Source: an uncultured Prolixibacteraceae bacterium
Lineage (GTDB): Bacteria; Bacteroidota; Bacteroidia; Bacteroidales; Prolixibacteraceae
DNA: 64,000 nt
NCBI GenBank assembly: GCA_937915865.1
Contig: CALGIG010000054.1
Location: 85,187-149,186 of the forward strand
Direction of reading: 5' to 3'
The notes below the pieces were generated by a model, which saw only the letters and a program-made list of their open reading frames with translations, had not been told where the DNA came from and did no database searches. Positions 54,851-63,780 of the stretch are shown here, piece after piece. Within the stretch, counting starts at the first letter, position 1, and each line of letters opens with the position of its first letter. Both the position numbers and the translations under genes were made by a program.

Positions 54851-56947
54851 CTATATCATCCCGTTGCGTTTCAGCAAAGCATCAACGGTTGGCTCCTGCT
54901 CCCTGAACGCTTTGTACAATTTCATCGGATGTTCGCTTCCGCCTTTTTCCAGAATGTTTTTGCGGAACGAATCAGCCGTTTCGCGGTCGAAAATGCCTTT
55001 CTCCTGAAACACTGAGAACGCGTCGGCATCCAATACTTCAGCCCATTTGTAGCTATAGTATCCGGCATCGTATCCGCCCGAGAAAATATGTGAGAACGCA
55101 GTGCTTTGCATACTTCCTTCTACTGGTTCGAACAATTCGGTGGCAGCAATGGCGTTGGTTTCGAAGGCTTTCAGTCCTCCTTCAACAGGCGTTTCGCGAT
55201 GGTGATAAGCCATGTCGAGCATACCAAAACTCAATTGGCGTTCCATTTGGTAAGCAGCCTGGAAATTCTGTGCCTTGCGCACTTTTTCAATCAACGCACC
55301 GGGCATCTTTTCGCCAGTCTGATAATGCACGGCGAACGTGTCGAGCCATTCTTTTTCGTACGCCCAGTTCTCGTGCATTTGTGAGGGAAGCTCCACAAAA
55401 TCCCAGTAAACATTGGTTCCCGAAGTTCCCGGGAACTGGCACTGCGATAACATGCCGTGTAACCCGTGGCCAAACTCGTGCAGGAAAGTGGTCACTTCGT
55501 CAAAAGTCAGCAGCGAAGGCGAGGTTTCAGTCGATTTACTGAAATTGGTCACCAGCGATACATGTGGCCGGACCTGTTTCCCAGCAACATTCGATTGCGA
55601 ACGGTAGTCGGTCATCCACGCACCCGAACGCTTGCTTTCACGCGGGAAAAAGTCGAGGTAAAGCACGGCTATAAACTGGTTTTGCTCGTCGAAAACCTCG
55701 AATGCCGAAACCTCCGGATGATAAACTTCGATGTCCTTGTTTTCCTGAAGGCGCAATCCATATAGTTTTTGAGCCAGTCCGAATACCCCATCAATCACTT
55801 TTTCGAGTTGCAGATATGGTTTTGTTTCCTCGTCGGTATAGTCGAATTTCTCCGATTTCAGTTTTTCCGAGTAGTAGGCCCAGTCCCAGCGCTGTACGCG
55901 GCCCTCAAGACCTGCTTTAGTGGCGAATTCCTGAACTTCGGCAAATTCCTTCTCCGCAAAAGGCTTCGATGCCAGATGTAAGTCTTCCAAAAAGTGTTCA
56001 ACTTTTTCGGGTGTTTCGGCCATTCTCTCCTGAAGTTTGTATTCGGCATGTGTATGGAAACCGAGTAATTTGGCCTTGGCGATCCGAAGTTCAACAATGC
56101 GGCAGACAATCTCTTTGTTGTCGTTTTCGTTGCCGTGGTTGGCGCGCGAACTCGATGCACGGAAAATCTGTTCACGTAATTCCCGGTTGTCGGCATATTT
56201 CAGGAAGGGCACATAACTCGGGAATTGCAGGTTGAAAAGCCAGCCTTCCTTGTTTTTTGCTTTTGCGGCTTGTACAGCCATTTCAACAATCGATACCGGA
56301 AGCCCGCTCAGGTCTTTTTCATCGGTTACGAGCAACTCGTAGGCATTGGTTTCGGCCAGCACATTTTGCTGGTATTTCAAACCCAATTGCGACAATTCTT
56401 TGGTGATTTCGCGGTACCTAGCTTTGTCTTCCTCCTTCAGGTTGGCTCCACTACGCACAAACCGGCGGTAGGTTTTTTCAAGCAAAGTAGACTCTTCGGT
56501 ATTTAAAGCAAGTGCTTCGCCTTGCTCGAAAACCGCTTTGATCCGGGCAAAAAGTTGCTCGTTCAGAGTAATATCGTTACTGAAATCTGACAACTTAGGC
56601 GCTATATCCTGGGCAATTTCCTGCATTTCGTCGCAGGTTTCAGCCGAATTCAGGTTAAAGAAAATATTCTGAACCCGGTTGAGCCGCTCGCCAGCTATAT
56701 CGAGCGCAACGATAGTATTTTCGAAGGTTGGCGCATCGGTTCTGTCAATGATTTCCTGGATCTCGTTGCGTGCTTCTTCAATAGCCGCTTCGAAGGCAGG
56801 CAGGTAATGCTCTATTTTGACAGACCCGAACGGAGCGGTTTCATAAGCTCCTTTAAAAGGCTGTAATAATGGGTTAGAAGCCTCTCCCAAACCCCTCCGA
56901 AGGAGTGGGTTGGGAGACTCAGTATGCGTTATTTTTTCTATTGACAT
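54851..56947 (-). CDS. M3-family metallopeptidase (peptidyl-dipeptidase Dcp / oligopeptidase A type)
   Basis: The 698-residue cytoplasmic zinc peptidase removes dipeptides from or cleaves short peptides. The helical N-terminal half (FENTIVALDIAGERLNRVQNIFFNLNSAET) and the catalytic HEFGHGLHGMLSQ motif near residue 480 with a downstream Glu (FVELPSQMHENW) identify it as M3. The first residues are unusual: between MSIEKITHTE and the family start NPLLQPFKGAYETAPFGSVKIEHYLPAF, a segment SPNPLLRRGLGEAS is encoded by a GC-rich imperfect palindrome (56883-56917), apparently a repeat absorbed in frame. Confidence 0.95.
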   Translation of the reverse strand: MSIEKITHTESPNPLLRRGLGEASNPLLQPFKGAYETAPFGSVKIEHYLPAFEAAIEEARNEIQEIIDRTDAPTFENTIVALDIAGERLNRVQNIFFNLNSAETCDEMQEIAQDIAPKLSDFSNDITLNEQLFARIKAVFEQGEALALNTEESTLLEKTYRRFVRSGANLKEEDKARYREITKELSQLGLKYQQNVLAETNAYELLVTDEKDLSGLPVSIVEMAVQAAKAKNKEGWLFNLQFPSYVPFLKYADNRELREQIFRASSSRANHGNENDNKEIVCRIVELRIAKAKLLGFHTHAEYKLQERMAETPEKVEHFLEDLHLASKPFAEKEFAEVQEFATKAGLEGRVQRWDWAYYSEKLKSEKFDYTDEETKPYLQLEKVIDGVFGLAQKLYGLRLQENKDIEVYHPEVSAFEVFDEQNQFIAVLYLDFFPRESKRSGAWMTDYRSQSNVAGKQVRPHVSLVTNFSKSTETSPSLLTFDEVTTFLHEFGHGLHGMLSQCQFPGTSGTNVYWDFVELPSQMHENWAYEKEWLDTFAVHYQTGEKMPGALIEKVRKAQNFQAAYQMERQLSFGMLDMAYHHRETPVEGGLKAFETNAIAATELFEPVEGSMQSTAFSHIFSGGYDAGYYSYKWAEVLDADAFSVFQEKGIFDRETADSFRKNILEKGGSEHPMKLYKAFREQEPTVDALLKRNGMI

Positions 56948-57031
56948 TGTCTATTAGTTTTTCTGAATAAGCAATATAACACTTAAAGTTTCTGAAAGAT
57001 TTCGTGAACAGGCAAACTAATCACATCCTTT

Positions 57032-57640
57032 TTAAGCCCTCCCTTGGGGGGAGGGTTTGGGTGAGGCTATCTTCCTTTTCTTCTCTACCGACCAGCCAAA
57101 TTTCCCAATCGGGTCGCCCATTTTGAAGTAATGGCCATGAGAATAAACAAGCGGGTTTGCCTTTTTCAGGCTGAAAGCGCCGGTTTCCGGATCAATGTAC
57201 CGGTCGTCAGCTATTACATTAACTACTTCAGAAATAAACATGTGATGCGTGCCTAACTCAACTATTTGTTTCACCCGGCATTCGATACTGATAGGCGCTT
57301 CGGCCAGAATCGGCGCTTTTACGATGGTTGCAGGAGCCGGAGTCAGGTTCATCTCTTTCCACTTGTTCACTTTCGCTCCTGATTTAACACCGCACCAATC
57401 AGTTGCACGGGCTAATTCTTCGGTAGTTAAATTGATTACAAATTCGCCGGTACGCTTGATGATTTCGTATGAATGACGCGATGGTCGAACCGATATATAG
57501 CACATGGGAGGATCGCTGCTGATGGTGCCGGTCCAGGCGATGGTAAGCAGATTATATTCTTCGGGAATTTCGCCACAGGTGACTAGCACTGCCGGAAGCG
57601 GATAAATCATGGTTCCTGGTTTCCAGTTGATTTTTGCCAT
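57032..57640 (-). CDS. Flavin reductase-like, FMN-binding protein
   Basis: The 202-residue protein has the split-barrel flavin reductase fold: TMIYPLPAVLVTCGEIPEEYNLLTIAWTGTISSDPPMCYISVRPSRHSYEIIKRTGEFVINL. It probably binds FMN and reduces it with NAD(P)H for a partner enzyme, unknown here. The last 12 residues (IASPKPSPQGRA) are encoded by a GC-rich palindromic repeat (57037-57055), so the original stop was probably replaced. Confidence 0.9.
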   Translation of the reverse strand: MAKINWKPGTMIYPLPAVLVTCGEIPEEYNLLTIAWTGTISSDPPMCYISVRPSRHSYEIIKRTGEFVINLTTEELARATDWCGVKSGAKVNKWKEMNLTPAPATIVKAPILAEAPISIECRVKQIVELGTHHMFISEVVNVIADDRYIDPETGAFSLKKANPLVYSHGHYFKMGDPIGKFGWSVEKKRKIASPKPSPQGRA

Positions 57641-58282
57641 AAATATTGATTAAGATACCTCGTTTAACCCTTTCTAGTGGGTAATTCGTAAAAGTACAAA
57701 GTTAGTAATGTTTTATCGATTGCCGTTTGCCTTTCGTTGAAGGCACAGGGAAATCGCCATTAAAGGAGTAAAACTTAAAATTAGGATTTTTCAGTAGTGG
57801 CTAAATCTGAAAAACTTATATTAAATAAGTCATTTTATTGGAAAATACAGTCCTGCACCGGAAGATTCCTTCAAAGCAAACGAGTGTTATTTCTCGTATT
57901 TTCTTAAACTATAATCCTGATTTTAGTCCTTTCTGCGGTTTCACGGATTGAACCTTTACACAGATATTTGGGAATGACAAACTTAGAGACTTTTGAGTGA
58001 TAAGTATTTTAACAAACAAATTTTATTTGAAACAAGAATTGGTTGGGAAATTCAGCTGAATATTATTCTAAAGTACTTTATAATAAGCAACTTATAAAGT
58101 TAAGCAAATCCTATTTTTATTACCACTTGATGGAGAAGTATATAAAATAAAGATTGTAAAGCGCAGTAAGATTTGAAATTGCCTTTTGGCTTAACCATTG
58201 AATGTACCTGAGACGGCTTTTTGTTTTTGTCAAGCCAGTCACTTCTTGCAAATCCATTATCTTTACACGATTGATCAATGCA
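57641..58282. other. Intergenic stretch without a recognisable gene
   Basis: About 640 AT-rich bases separate the flavin reductase from the divergent glycosyltransferase. I see no conserved frame, RNA or repeat; short frames on both strands have no protein-like composition. TATCTTTA at 58258-58265 is one base off the -7 consensus and may serve the glycosyltransferase gene. Confidence 0.45.
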
Positions 58283-59569
58283 ATGAAGAAGGTCTTAATC
58301 ATTACCTATTATTGGCCGCCGTCTGGTGGTGCTGGCGTTCAGCGCTGGCTAAAGTTTTCCAAGTATTTGCCTGAGTTTGGATGGCAGCCGGTTGTGTTAA
58401 CCGTCGATCCTGAATTTGCCAGTTACCCGCAACGCGACGAAAGCCTTTCTGCCGAAGTTGGGCCCGATTGCCTGGTTTATACCACCAAAAGCTTTGAGCT
58501 TTACGATTTATACAAACTCATTTCTCGAAAAAAAGAAGTTCCGTATGGCGGATTTGCCAACGAGTCGAAAGAAAGCCTGTTTCAGAAAGCTTCTAAGTTT
58601 TTGCGAGGGAACTTTCTTTTACCCGATCCGCGAAAAGGCTGGAATAAATATGCTTTGAGAAAAGCCACCAAGCTGATTACAGAATTTAATATTGATACGG
58701 TTGTAACAACCAGCCCGCCACATTCAACACAGCTCATTGGGCTTAAACTGAAAAAGCGGTTTAAAACTATTAGTTGGGTAGCCGACCTGCGCGATCCGTG
58801 GACCGACATATATTATTACAACCAGTTTAAACACACCGCACTTGCCCGTAAAATCGACCGGGATTACGAACGGAAAGTGGTTGAAAATGCAGATTTACTC
58901 ATTTCGGTTAGCGAAGATGTAAAACGTATTTTTGCTGATAAAAGCGCTCAACCCATTGCGGCTAAAACCGTGGTTATACCGAATGGCTATGATTCCGAAG
59001 ATTTTTGGGTAAGTGAGATTCCTGCAGAAACAATAAAGGTAATTACTTATACCGGAACAATTTCTGAAGCTTATGACGTAGATAGTTTGCTTATTGCATT
59101 ACTTCAACTGAAAGATGAATGGAGCGGGAAACTTTTGATTCGCTTTGTCGGCAAAGTTCCCTCCAATATTGCATCGAAATTTAAAGAAACAGGTTTTGAA
59201 GTTGAACAGATTGGCTATGTTGATCATCAAAAATCCATCGAATATTTATTCCGTTCCGACTTGCTGTTGCTGGTTATTCCGAAAGTGGCCAACAACAGGG
59301 GAATACTGACAGGCAAATTTTTCGAATACCTGGCCTCGCAAAAACCGGTTCTTGCGATTGGTCCAACCGATGGCGATTTGGCGCAGATTATTGCTGAAAC
59401 CGGTTGTGGCGAACTGTTCGACTACAGCGATTCTGAAGGCATGAAACAATTTATCGTTCAGAAATTAACTCAGAATAAAACGAATGTAAATTCTGAAAAA
59501 GCCAGTGGATATTCGCGAAAAGAATTAACCCGAAAACTGGCAGAGAACCTCAAAATTAAAGTGGGTTAA
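58283..59569 (+). CDS. GT4-family glycosyltransferase
   Basis: Starting at MKKVLIITYYWPPSGGAGVQRWLKF gives 428 residues; the longer frame from 58202 adds 27 residues that do not fit the family. The GT-B fold is evident: the N-terminal donor-independent motif above, the acceptor-domain segment (TVVTTSPPHSTQLIGLKLKK and WVADLRDPWTD), and the C-terminal nucleotide-sugar domain (IPNGYDSEDF, KFFEYLASQKPVLAIGPTDGDLAQII with the acidic E-x7-E-like region). It would add a sugar in cell-surface polysaccharide synthesis. Converges with the acetyltransferase-type genes at 59737-62585. Confidence 0.92.
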   Translation: MKKVLIITYYWPPSGGAGVQRWLKFSKYLPEFGWQPVVLTVDPEFASYPQRDESLSAEVGPDCLVYTTKSFELYDLYKLISRKKEVPYGGFANESKESLFQKASKFLRGNFLLPDPRKGWNKYALRKATKLITEFNIDTVVTTSPPHSTQLIGLKLKKRFKTISWVADLRDPWTDIYYYNQFKHTALARKIDRDYERKVVENADLLISVSEDVKRIFADKSAQPIAAKTVVIPNGYDSEDFWVSEIPAETIKVITYTGTISEAYDVDSLLIALLQLKDEWSGKLLIRFVGKVPSNIASKFKETGFEVEQIGYVDHQKSIEYLFRSDLLLLVIPKVANNRGILTGKFFEYLASQKPVLAIGPTDGDLAQIIAETGCGELFDYSDSEGMKQFIVQKLTQNKTNVNSEKASGYSRKELTRKLAENLKIKVG

Positions 59570-59617
59570 ATAGTGAGAAAGAAATAATGTCGTACTTATG
59601 TTCGTACTTTTAAACTA

Positions 59618-59703
59618 ACTCACCCCCGCGCATCTGCGATGCTTCCCCCTCTCTTTTCTGAAAGAGAGGGAAGAACGGCCGCCTTGCGGACGTTGGGGTG
59701 AGT
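59618..59703. repeat. GC-rich nested palindrome between convergent genes
   Basis: Outer arms ACTCACCCC (59618-59626) and GGGGTGAGT (59695-59703) enclose an inner hairpin CCCTCTCTTT/AAAGAGAGGG (59647-59670). It belongs to the same style of repeat as 44255-44330, 56883-56917 and 57037-57055 and may terminate transcription on both strands. Confidence 0.65.
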
Positions 59704-59736
59704 ACAAAAAATACGACAATAAATTGTTCAGGTTAC

Positions 59737-60702
59737 TTAATTAAAAAAAGAAAGAAATAGTTTGATCGGCCAGGAGTTCACCTTTCTTATCCTGTGGTAG
59801 GGTATTGGATCGGCACCATATGCCCTCCGGTTTTCTTCAATGTTCTCGATTACGCTTCCTTCGAAATCGAATTCAGTCAACCCCATGTTTTTGTTTGCGT
59901 AATTTATGGCTTCCCATACCAAGAGAGCCCCGGCACCACTGTTGCGTAAAGCAGGGTCTTCCCCTATCAGGTGTACATAAGCAGTAACGCGGTCGTAAGT
60001 TAAATACAGCGCCGAATGGGCTTTGCCTTGGTCGTCAATAGCAAAAAATATTGTTCGCGCGTTGTTGTCGGCAAATGCCTTATCCATTCTGACCAGGTTA
60101 GACAGATTATATCCTATTTTCTTGTCTTGTCGTTCAAACGACATTTTATTTAGCCGGTAAAAGGCTTCAATGTCGTTATTTATTTCAACTTTAACCAATT
60201 GCGAAGCCTTTCTGATTTTATTCCTGACAGAGCTTTTAAAGTTGGAGAAAACTTCATCCAGATTCGAGATATCCTGTAATACATACGTGTACATTGTTTG
60301 CTGGGTAAAACCTTTCCAAAAAAAAGGCAACCAATTAACAAAACTCCTGTGAAACCTGACATTGAAATACTTAACGTTTGGTAACGAACCGATTAATGCC
60401 CCTACTATTTTCTTTTCGAGGCCGCCCCTACTTACCTTTTTCATCTTTTCGGGTATTACCAGCAAAACCCCCATAAAAGGTGTTATTTTAGGCATACCTA
60501 TTTTTTTACCCACTAAAGATATTTCGTTCAAATAATATGGAAATACCCCGTAAACTTGCTCGTTTTCAATGTAAAGAGCTACTTCCCAGTTATTTTCGCC
60601 ACAAGCACAGTTTAAATACCAATCGTTAAAATAAACCGGCAGGTTTTCGTACGACCGGCAAAACCGGGCATATAAGGTTTTATCTTTTACGATCATATTC
60701 AA
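59737..60702 (-). CDS. FemAB/GNAT-like acyltransferase
   Basis: The 321-residue soluble protein has two GNAT-type halves, as in the FemAB family. Visible segments: FRWYLN-like DWYLNCACGENNWEVALYIENEQVYGVFPY at the start, SSVRNKIRKASQL in the middle (typical of this group), and the second half with FFAIDDQGKAHSALYLTYDRVTAYVHLIGEDPALRNSGAGALLVWEAI and FDFEGSVIENIEENRRAYGA. Such proteins, near glycan genes, add an acyl or aminoacyl group to a surface polymer. Its start overlaps the end of the GNAT gene upstream by 23 bp, so the two are translationally coupled. Confidence 0.8.
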   Translation of the reverse strand: MNMIVKDKTLYARFCRSYENLPVYFNDWYLNCACGENNWEVALYIENEQVYGVFPYYLNEISLVGKKIGMPKITPFMGVLLVIPEKMKKVSRGGLEKKIVGALIGSLPNVKYFNVRFHRSFVNWLPFFWKGFTQQTMYTYVLQDISNLDEVFSNFKSSVRNKIRKASQLVKVEINNDIEAFYRLNKMSFERQDKKIGYNLSNLVRMDKAFADNNARTIFFAIDDQGKAHSALYLTYDRVTAYVHLIGEDPALRNSGAGALLVWEAINYANKNMGLTEFDFEGSVIENIEENRRAYGADPIPYHRIRKVNSWPIKLFLSFFN

Positions 60703-61264
60703 ATAGTATTTTGTTTAAAATCATTATTTTAGTTTGCATTGTAACCGGTTCAAAACCAACCTTGCCAATTCCTTTTTGTGCTGCGACATTGTCTGTCACG
60801 GCATCAATATATACATCATCAACGCCTTTATCCCTGCCCAATTTTACAAGGTTGAAAATGATGGATGGATAGAGGTTTTGCCCTCTGAATTTTTCAACCG
60901 TATAACAGTCGAATATATGGGCGCTGTTACTTGGGATGGAAAATATACCAAAGATTTTCTGAGCATACTTCTGTTTATTAACACCAATCCATCCGTATGC
61001 AGCGAGCTCGCTGTCAAGGTAAAAACAAAGACCATAAGCTCCTTTTTTATAGATTTCTTTTAATTGCCGTACTTTTTTTTTACCCCTAATTTTCTGAATA
61101 TCTGGCCAAACTTGTTCATTAATGATTTTTAAACGAAAACCTTCGCCCGGGTTCATCTGATTAAGCGCCGTTGTTTTCCTTGCCACAAAAACATTTATCC
61201 TCAAAATTCCTGTACCTTTTCGCTGCAAATATTTAACAACACGCTTTATAAATTCGGGTATCAT
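60680..61264 (-). CDS. GNAT-family N-acetyltransferase
   Basis: The 194-residue protein has a GNAT fold with strand-helix pairs: LCFYLDSELAAYGWIGV (central strands), IFDCYTVEKFRGQNLYPSIIFNLVKLGRDKGV (the acetyl-CoA loop R/Q-G-x-G/N is present as RGQNLYPS) and VYIDAVTDNVAAQKGIGKVGFEPV at the end. Overlaps the next gene by 23 bp and follows the polysaccharide deacetylase by 37 bp. It may modify a sugar nucleotide or glycan. Confidence 0.82.
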   Translation of the reverse strand: MIPEFIKRVVKYLQRKGTGILRINVFVARKTTALNQMNPGEGFRLKIINEQVWPDIQKIRGKKKVRQLKEIYKKGAYGLCFYLDSELAAYGWIGVNKQKYAQKIFGIFSIPSNSAHIFDCYTVEKFRGQNLYPSIIFNLVKLGRDKGVDDVYIDAVTDNVAAQKGIGKVGFEPVTMQTKIMILNKILFEYDRKR

Positions 61265-61301
61265 CTTCGTTTTTTTTAATAAAGCTATTGTTTTTAATGA
61301 A

Positions 61302-62585
61302 TTACCAATTTATCAAACCTTCTGCAATAATCTCTTGTGGTGAAGAAGCTTTTATTTTACACTCATAAAGATAGCCCATTATTTTCTTGTACTCCTTTAA
61401 AAGCGGGCCAAATTTATAGTCAGTAAAACTGGTGTTGTGCCACAATAGTGAAAGGGTACAGTTGTAGTTATGTTTTTCGAAAAAGCCGATAACTCTTTCG
61501 CCTATGGTCTCCACCGGCACTTTCATGTAACCGAACAATGTAGTATCCATAACATGAAGGGGCATTTCGACAAAGTTAAAAGGTTTGTTTTCGTTCATAT
61601 CGAAGGGTTGAAACGGCTTTCCATACGAATTTCGGAAACCGTACCTTTCGGCAAAGCCAAGGCTACAGTCTAATTGTAGTTGCGACTTAGCTATCTGGGG
61701 CCAATCATCCCAGGTTCTGAATTTCAGGAAATGATATCGGTTGAATGTTGTTTTTAAGTTGCTCCTTTGCAATTCTTCATCAATACCCATCGTGCCACAC
61801 GATTTGTGTAGCCCGTTATATGATCCTGAACTGGAAACCATATTTACCAACCGTTGCTCCTTTCGAAGGTCGTAATCGGCATTTACAATCCCGTCCGAGC
61901 TCTTCCCACTGTTTACTAGCCAAAAAAAAGTAGAATAAACATCGTATTCGCTGTTTATTTTTATCACTCTATCAATGTTTTTCCAGTGATGCTCTTTCAT
62001 TAATTCATTTACAATTAGTTTAAGAACAACAAATGGATTCATCTTTTTTAGCGCCCAAAACCCGTCCTGAAAAAAAGAACCATAAATCGAGTCGATGTCG
62101 TGCGAAATAAAAATAGTGGTTTTTGACTGCCTGGTACTTAACCCATAACTTTTCATGAAAAGGTCGATCTCTTGTTGTACCAGGTTTTCTTCAACCCTAT
62201 CGAACCGGTATTGATAGGAAGCTTCGTACTTAAACCGTCCATAACGGTCGAAAGTAGATTCTTCGGCATTCAGTTCCTGGCAACAATTAACCATATAAAA
62301 AATAGTGGCAGCAATGTCTTTATTGCCTTTTTCATCAAAAATTGCGGGTTCCCGACTGGAACAATTGTTTTTGACCAGGTTTAACTGGCGACTGGCCAAC
62401 TCTTTGTAAAACGTAAGGCAGATGGGCTGCGACCTTTCATCAGAATGATCCCATATCACTTTGGCAAGATTAGGACTGTCAAGGAATTTAATTTGAATAT
62501 CTTGGTTCTTTTCAATCAGTTTTACGACATATCTGACTGGATAATAATAATCTGTGTTTTCTTTTATATAGACTCCAATTCCCAT
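61302..62585 (-). CDS. Polysaccharide deacetylase-like protein
   Basis: The 427-residue protein has an N-terminal helical/beta region (about 1-150; MGIGVYIKENTDYYYPVRYVVKLI) and a NodB-type deacetylase half: ISHDIDSIYG (SHDID, metal and base residues), STFFWLVN, and near the end LSLLWHNTSFTD (WHN). The N-terminal region resembles a domain found with deacetylases in cell-surface polysaccharide loci. No signal peptide is visible, so it may act in the cytoplasm on a lipid-linked sugar, or use another route out. First gene of the three-gene minus-strand unit. Confidence 0.82.
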   Translation of the reverse strand: MGIGVYIKENTDYYYPVRYVVKLIEKNQDIQIKFLDSPNLAKVIWDHSDERSQPICLTFYKELASRQLNLVKNNCSSREPAIFDEKGNKDIAATIFYMVNCCQELNAEESTFDRYGRFKYEASYQYRFDRVEENLVQQEIDLFMKSYGLSTRQSKTTIFISHDIDSIYGSFFQDGFWALKKMNPFVVLKLIVNELMKEHHWKNIDRVIKINSEYDVYSTFFWLVNSGKSSDGIVNADYDLRKEQRLVNMVSSSGSYNGLHKSCGTMGIDEELQRSNLKTTFNRYHFLKFRTWDDWPQIAKSQLQLDCSLGFAERYGFRNSYGKPFQPFDMNENKPFNFVEMPLHVMDTTLFGYMKVPVETIGERVIGFFEKHNYNCTLSLLWHNTSFTDYKFGPLLKEYKKIMGYLYECKIKASSPQEIIAEGLINW

Positions 62586-62726
62586 TTTTGCAGTTATTGG
62601 CCTAAATCATTTGAGAAAGAATTAAATCTAAACCATAATTTGACACAAAAATAAGATAGTACAGGAACAAAAGTTCTAATTTTTGAATAAACATTTTTAA
62701 ATCGCCAATATTTGTAGTTGAATTAA

Positions 62727-63780
62727 TTGACTACCCCTAAAAAATGGGTTGAACAAATGCTACAATCCAGTCATATCAAGGATTTAAAGATGTTTATAAA
62801 TGAGGAAAGCTGGATTGAAAAGGTTATTTTATTGTGCAAACAAAAGCAAATAATCGCTAATACCTGGCTCATTTCAAAAGTATTAGCAAAACGGGTACAG
62901 CGCAAGATTAGTGGTTATTTTATCAAGCTTAAGGGTCAATAACAAAACCAGAAGTCCGTTGTGTCCCGTAAGATGACTACCCGAATATTAAAGACAGGTA
63001 CTATATTGGTCAATAAAATAGCCACTGGCACTTACGATACGATATCGTTGAGCCAAATAACAAAGCGCTTTCAGAACCATTATAACAAAGAAGTTTTTTT
63101 TCATGAAGTTGTTCCGGAGACGTATCAGCAGTGTGAAAAGCAAAATCTGTCATGGGGACTATATCCTGTTCGATGGCTCTGATATTCAAAAGAAATCTGT
63201 CAAAAGGATATCGAAAAGTCAGAAATACCAGTTGGTTTATGAATGTGGCGCGATAAAAGTTCAAAATAAAATCAAGGGCAAGATATATGATCTCTGGCTT
63301 GTTGTCACCAAGAGAACCAATGGCGGTTATTGCTGGTTCTTGACACGTTCCCCGAAAGAAAGCATCGTTGAAGTAATCACAGAAGCATTTACAGCATACG
63401 GCTTTAGGTGGAAAATTGAAGAGTACTACCGGCTATCAAAGAATGCTACAACCTGGAGATATCCAGGTCAAAACATTCGAAGGGTTACAAAGCATGTTGG
63501 CAGTACTAACCATCGCGATGAGCATCATCTTCTCATCGCTGCTCACGAGGTTATTACTTGCAAGTGGGGTAAAAACGCTGAACAAAGAACGTATGTACGA
63601 ACTATGCAATTTCATTTACTACAAAATCAGTACGATTATAAAAGTTTTGCTGGCAAATATGACGCCAAGGGCTTTCCTTCCTTAACCCAATCCTTATCCA
63701 AACAACGGATAGTTAAGCCTTCTGCTAAAATTTTGAAAATTAAAAATGGGAGATGGCCAATTTTATTGAATATAAGATAG
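62727..63780 (+). pseudogene. Frameshifted IS4-type transposase
   Basis: Fragments of one transposase lie in different frames: 62961-63110 (TTRILKTGTILVNKIATG and ISLSQITKRFQNHYNKEVFF), 63103-63430 (GDYILFDGSDIQKKSVKRI, DLWLVVTKRTNGGYCWFLT, and YGFRWKIEEYYR, the IS4 YRE region) and 63416-63685 (GDIQVKTFEGLQSMLAVLTI and SLLTRLLLASGVKTLNKERM), with at least two frameshifts. It is therefore dead. The upstream frame at 62727-62942 may be its N-terminus. It belongs to a different IS4 subgroup than the intact element at 15026. The last 220 bases of the window hold no assignable gene. Confidence 0.75.

Noticed and set aside
58120..58302. 60-codon minus-strand frame before the glycosyltransferase gene
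   Set aside because: It overlaps the start region of the glycosyltransferase, has no family features and no neighbours on that strand.
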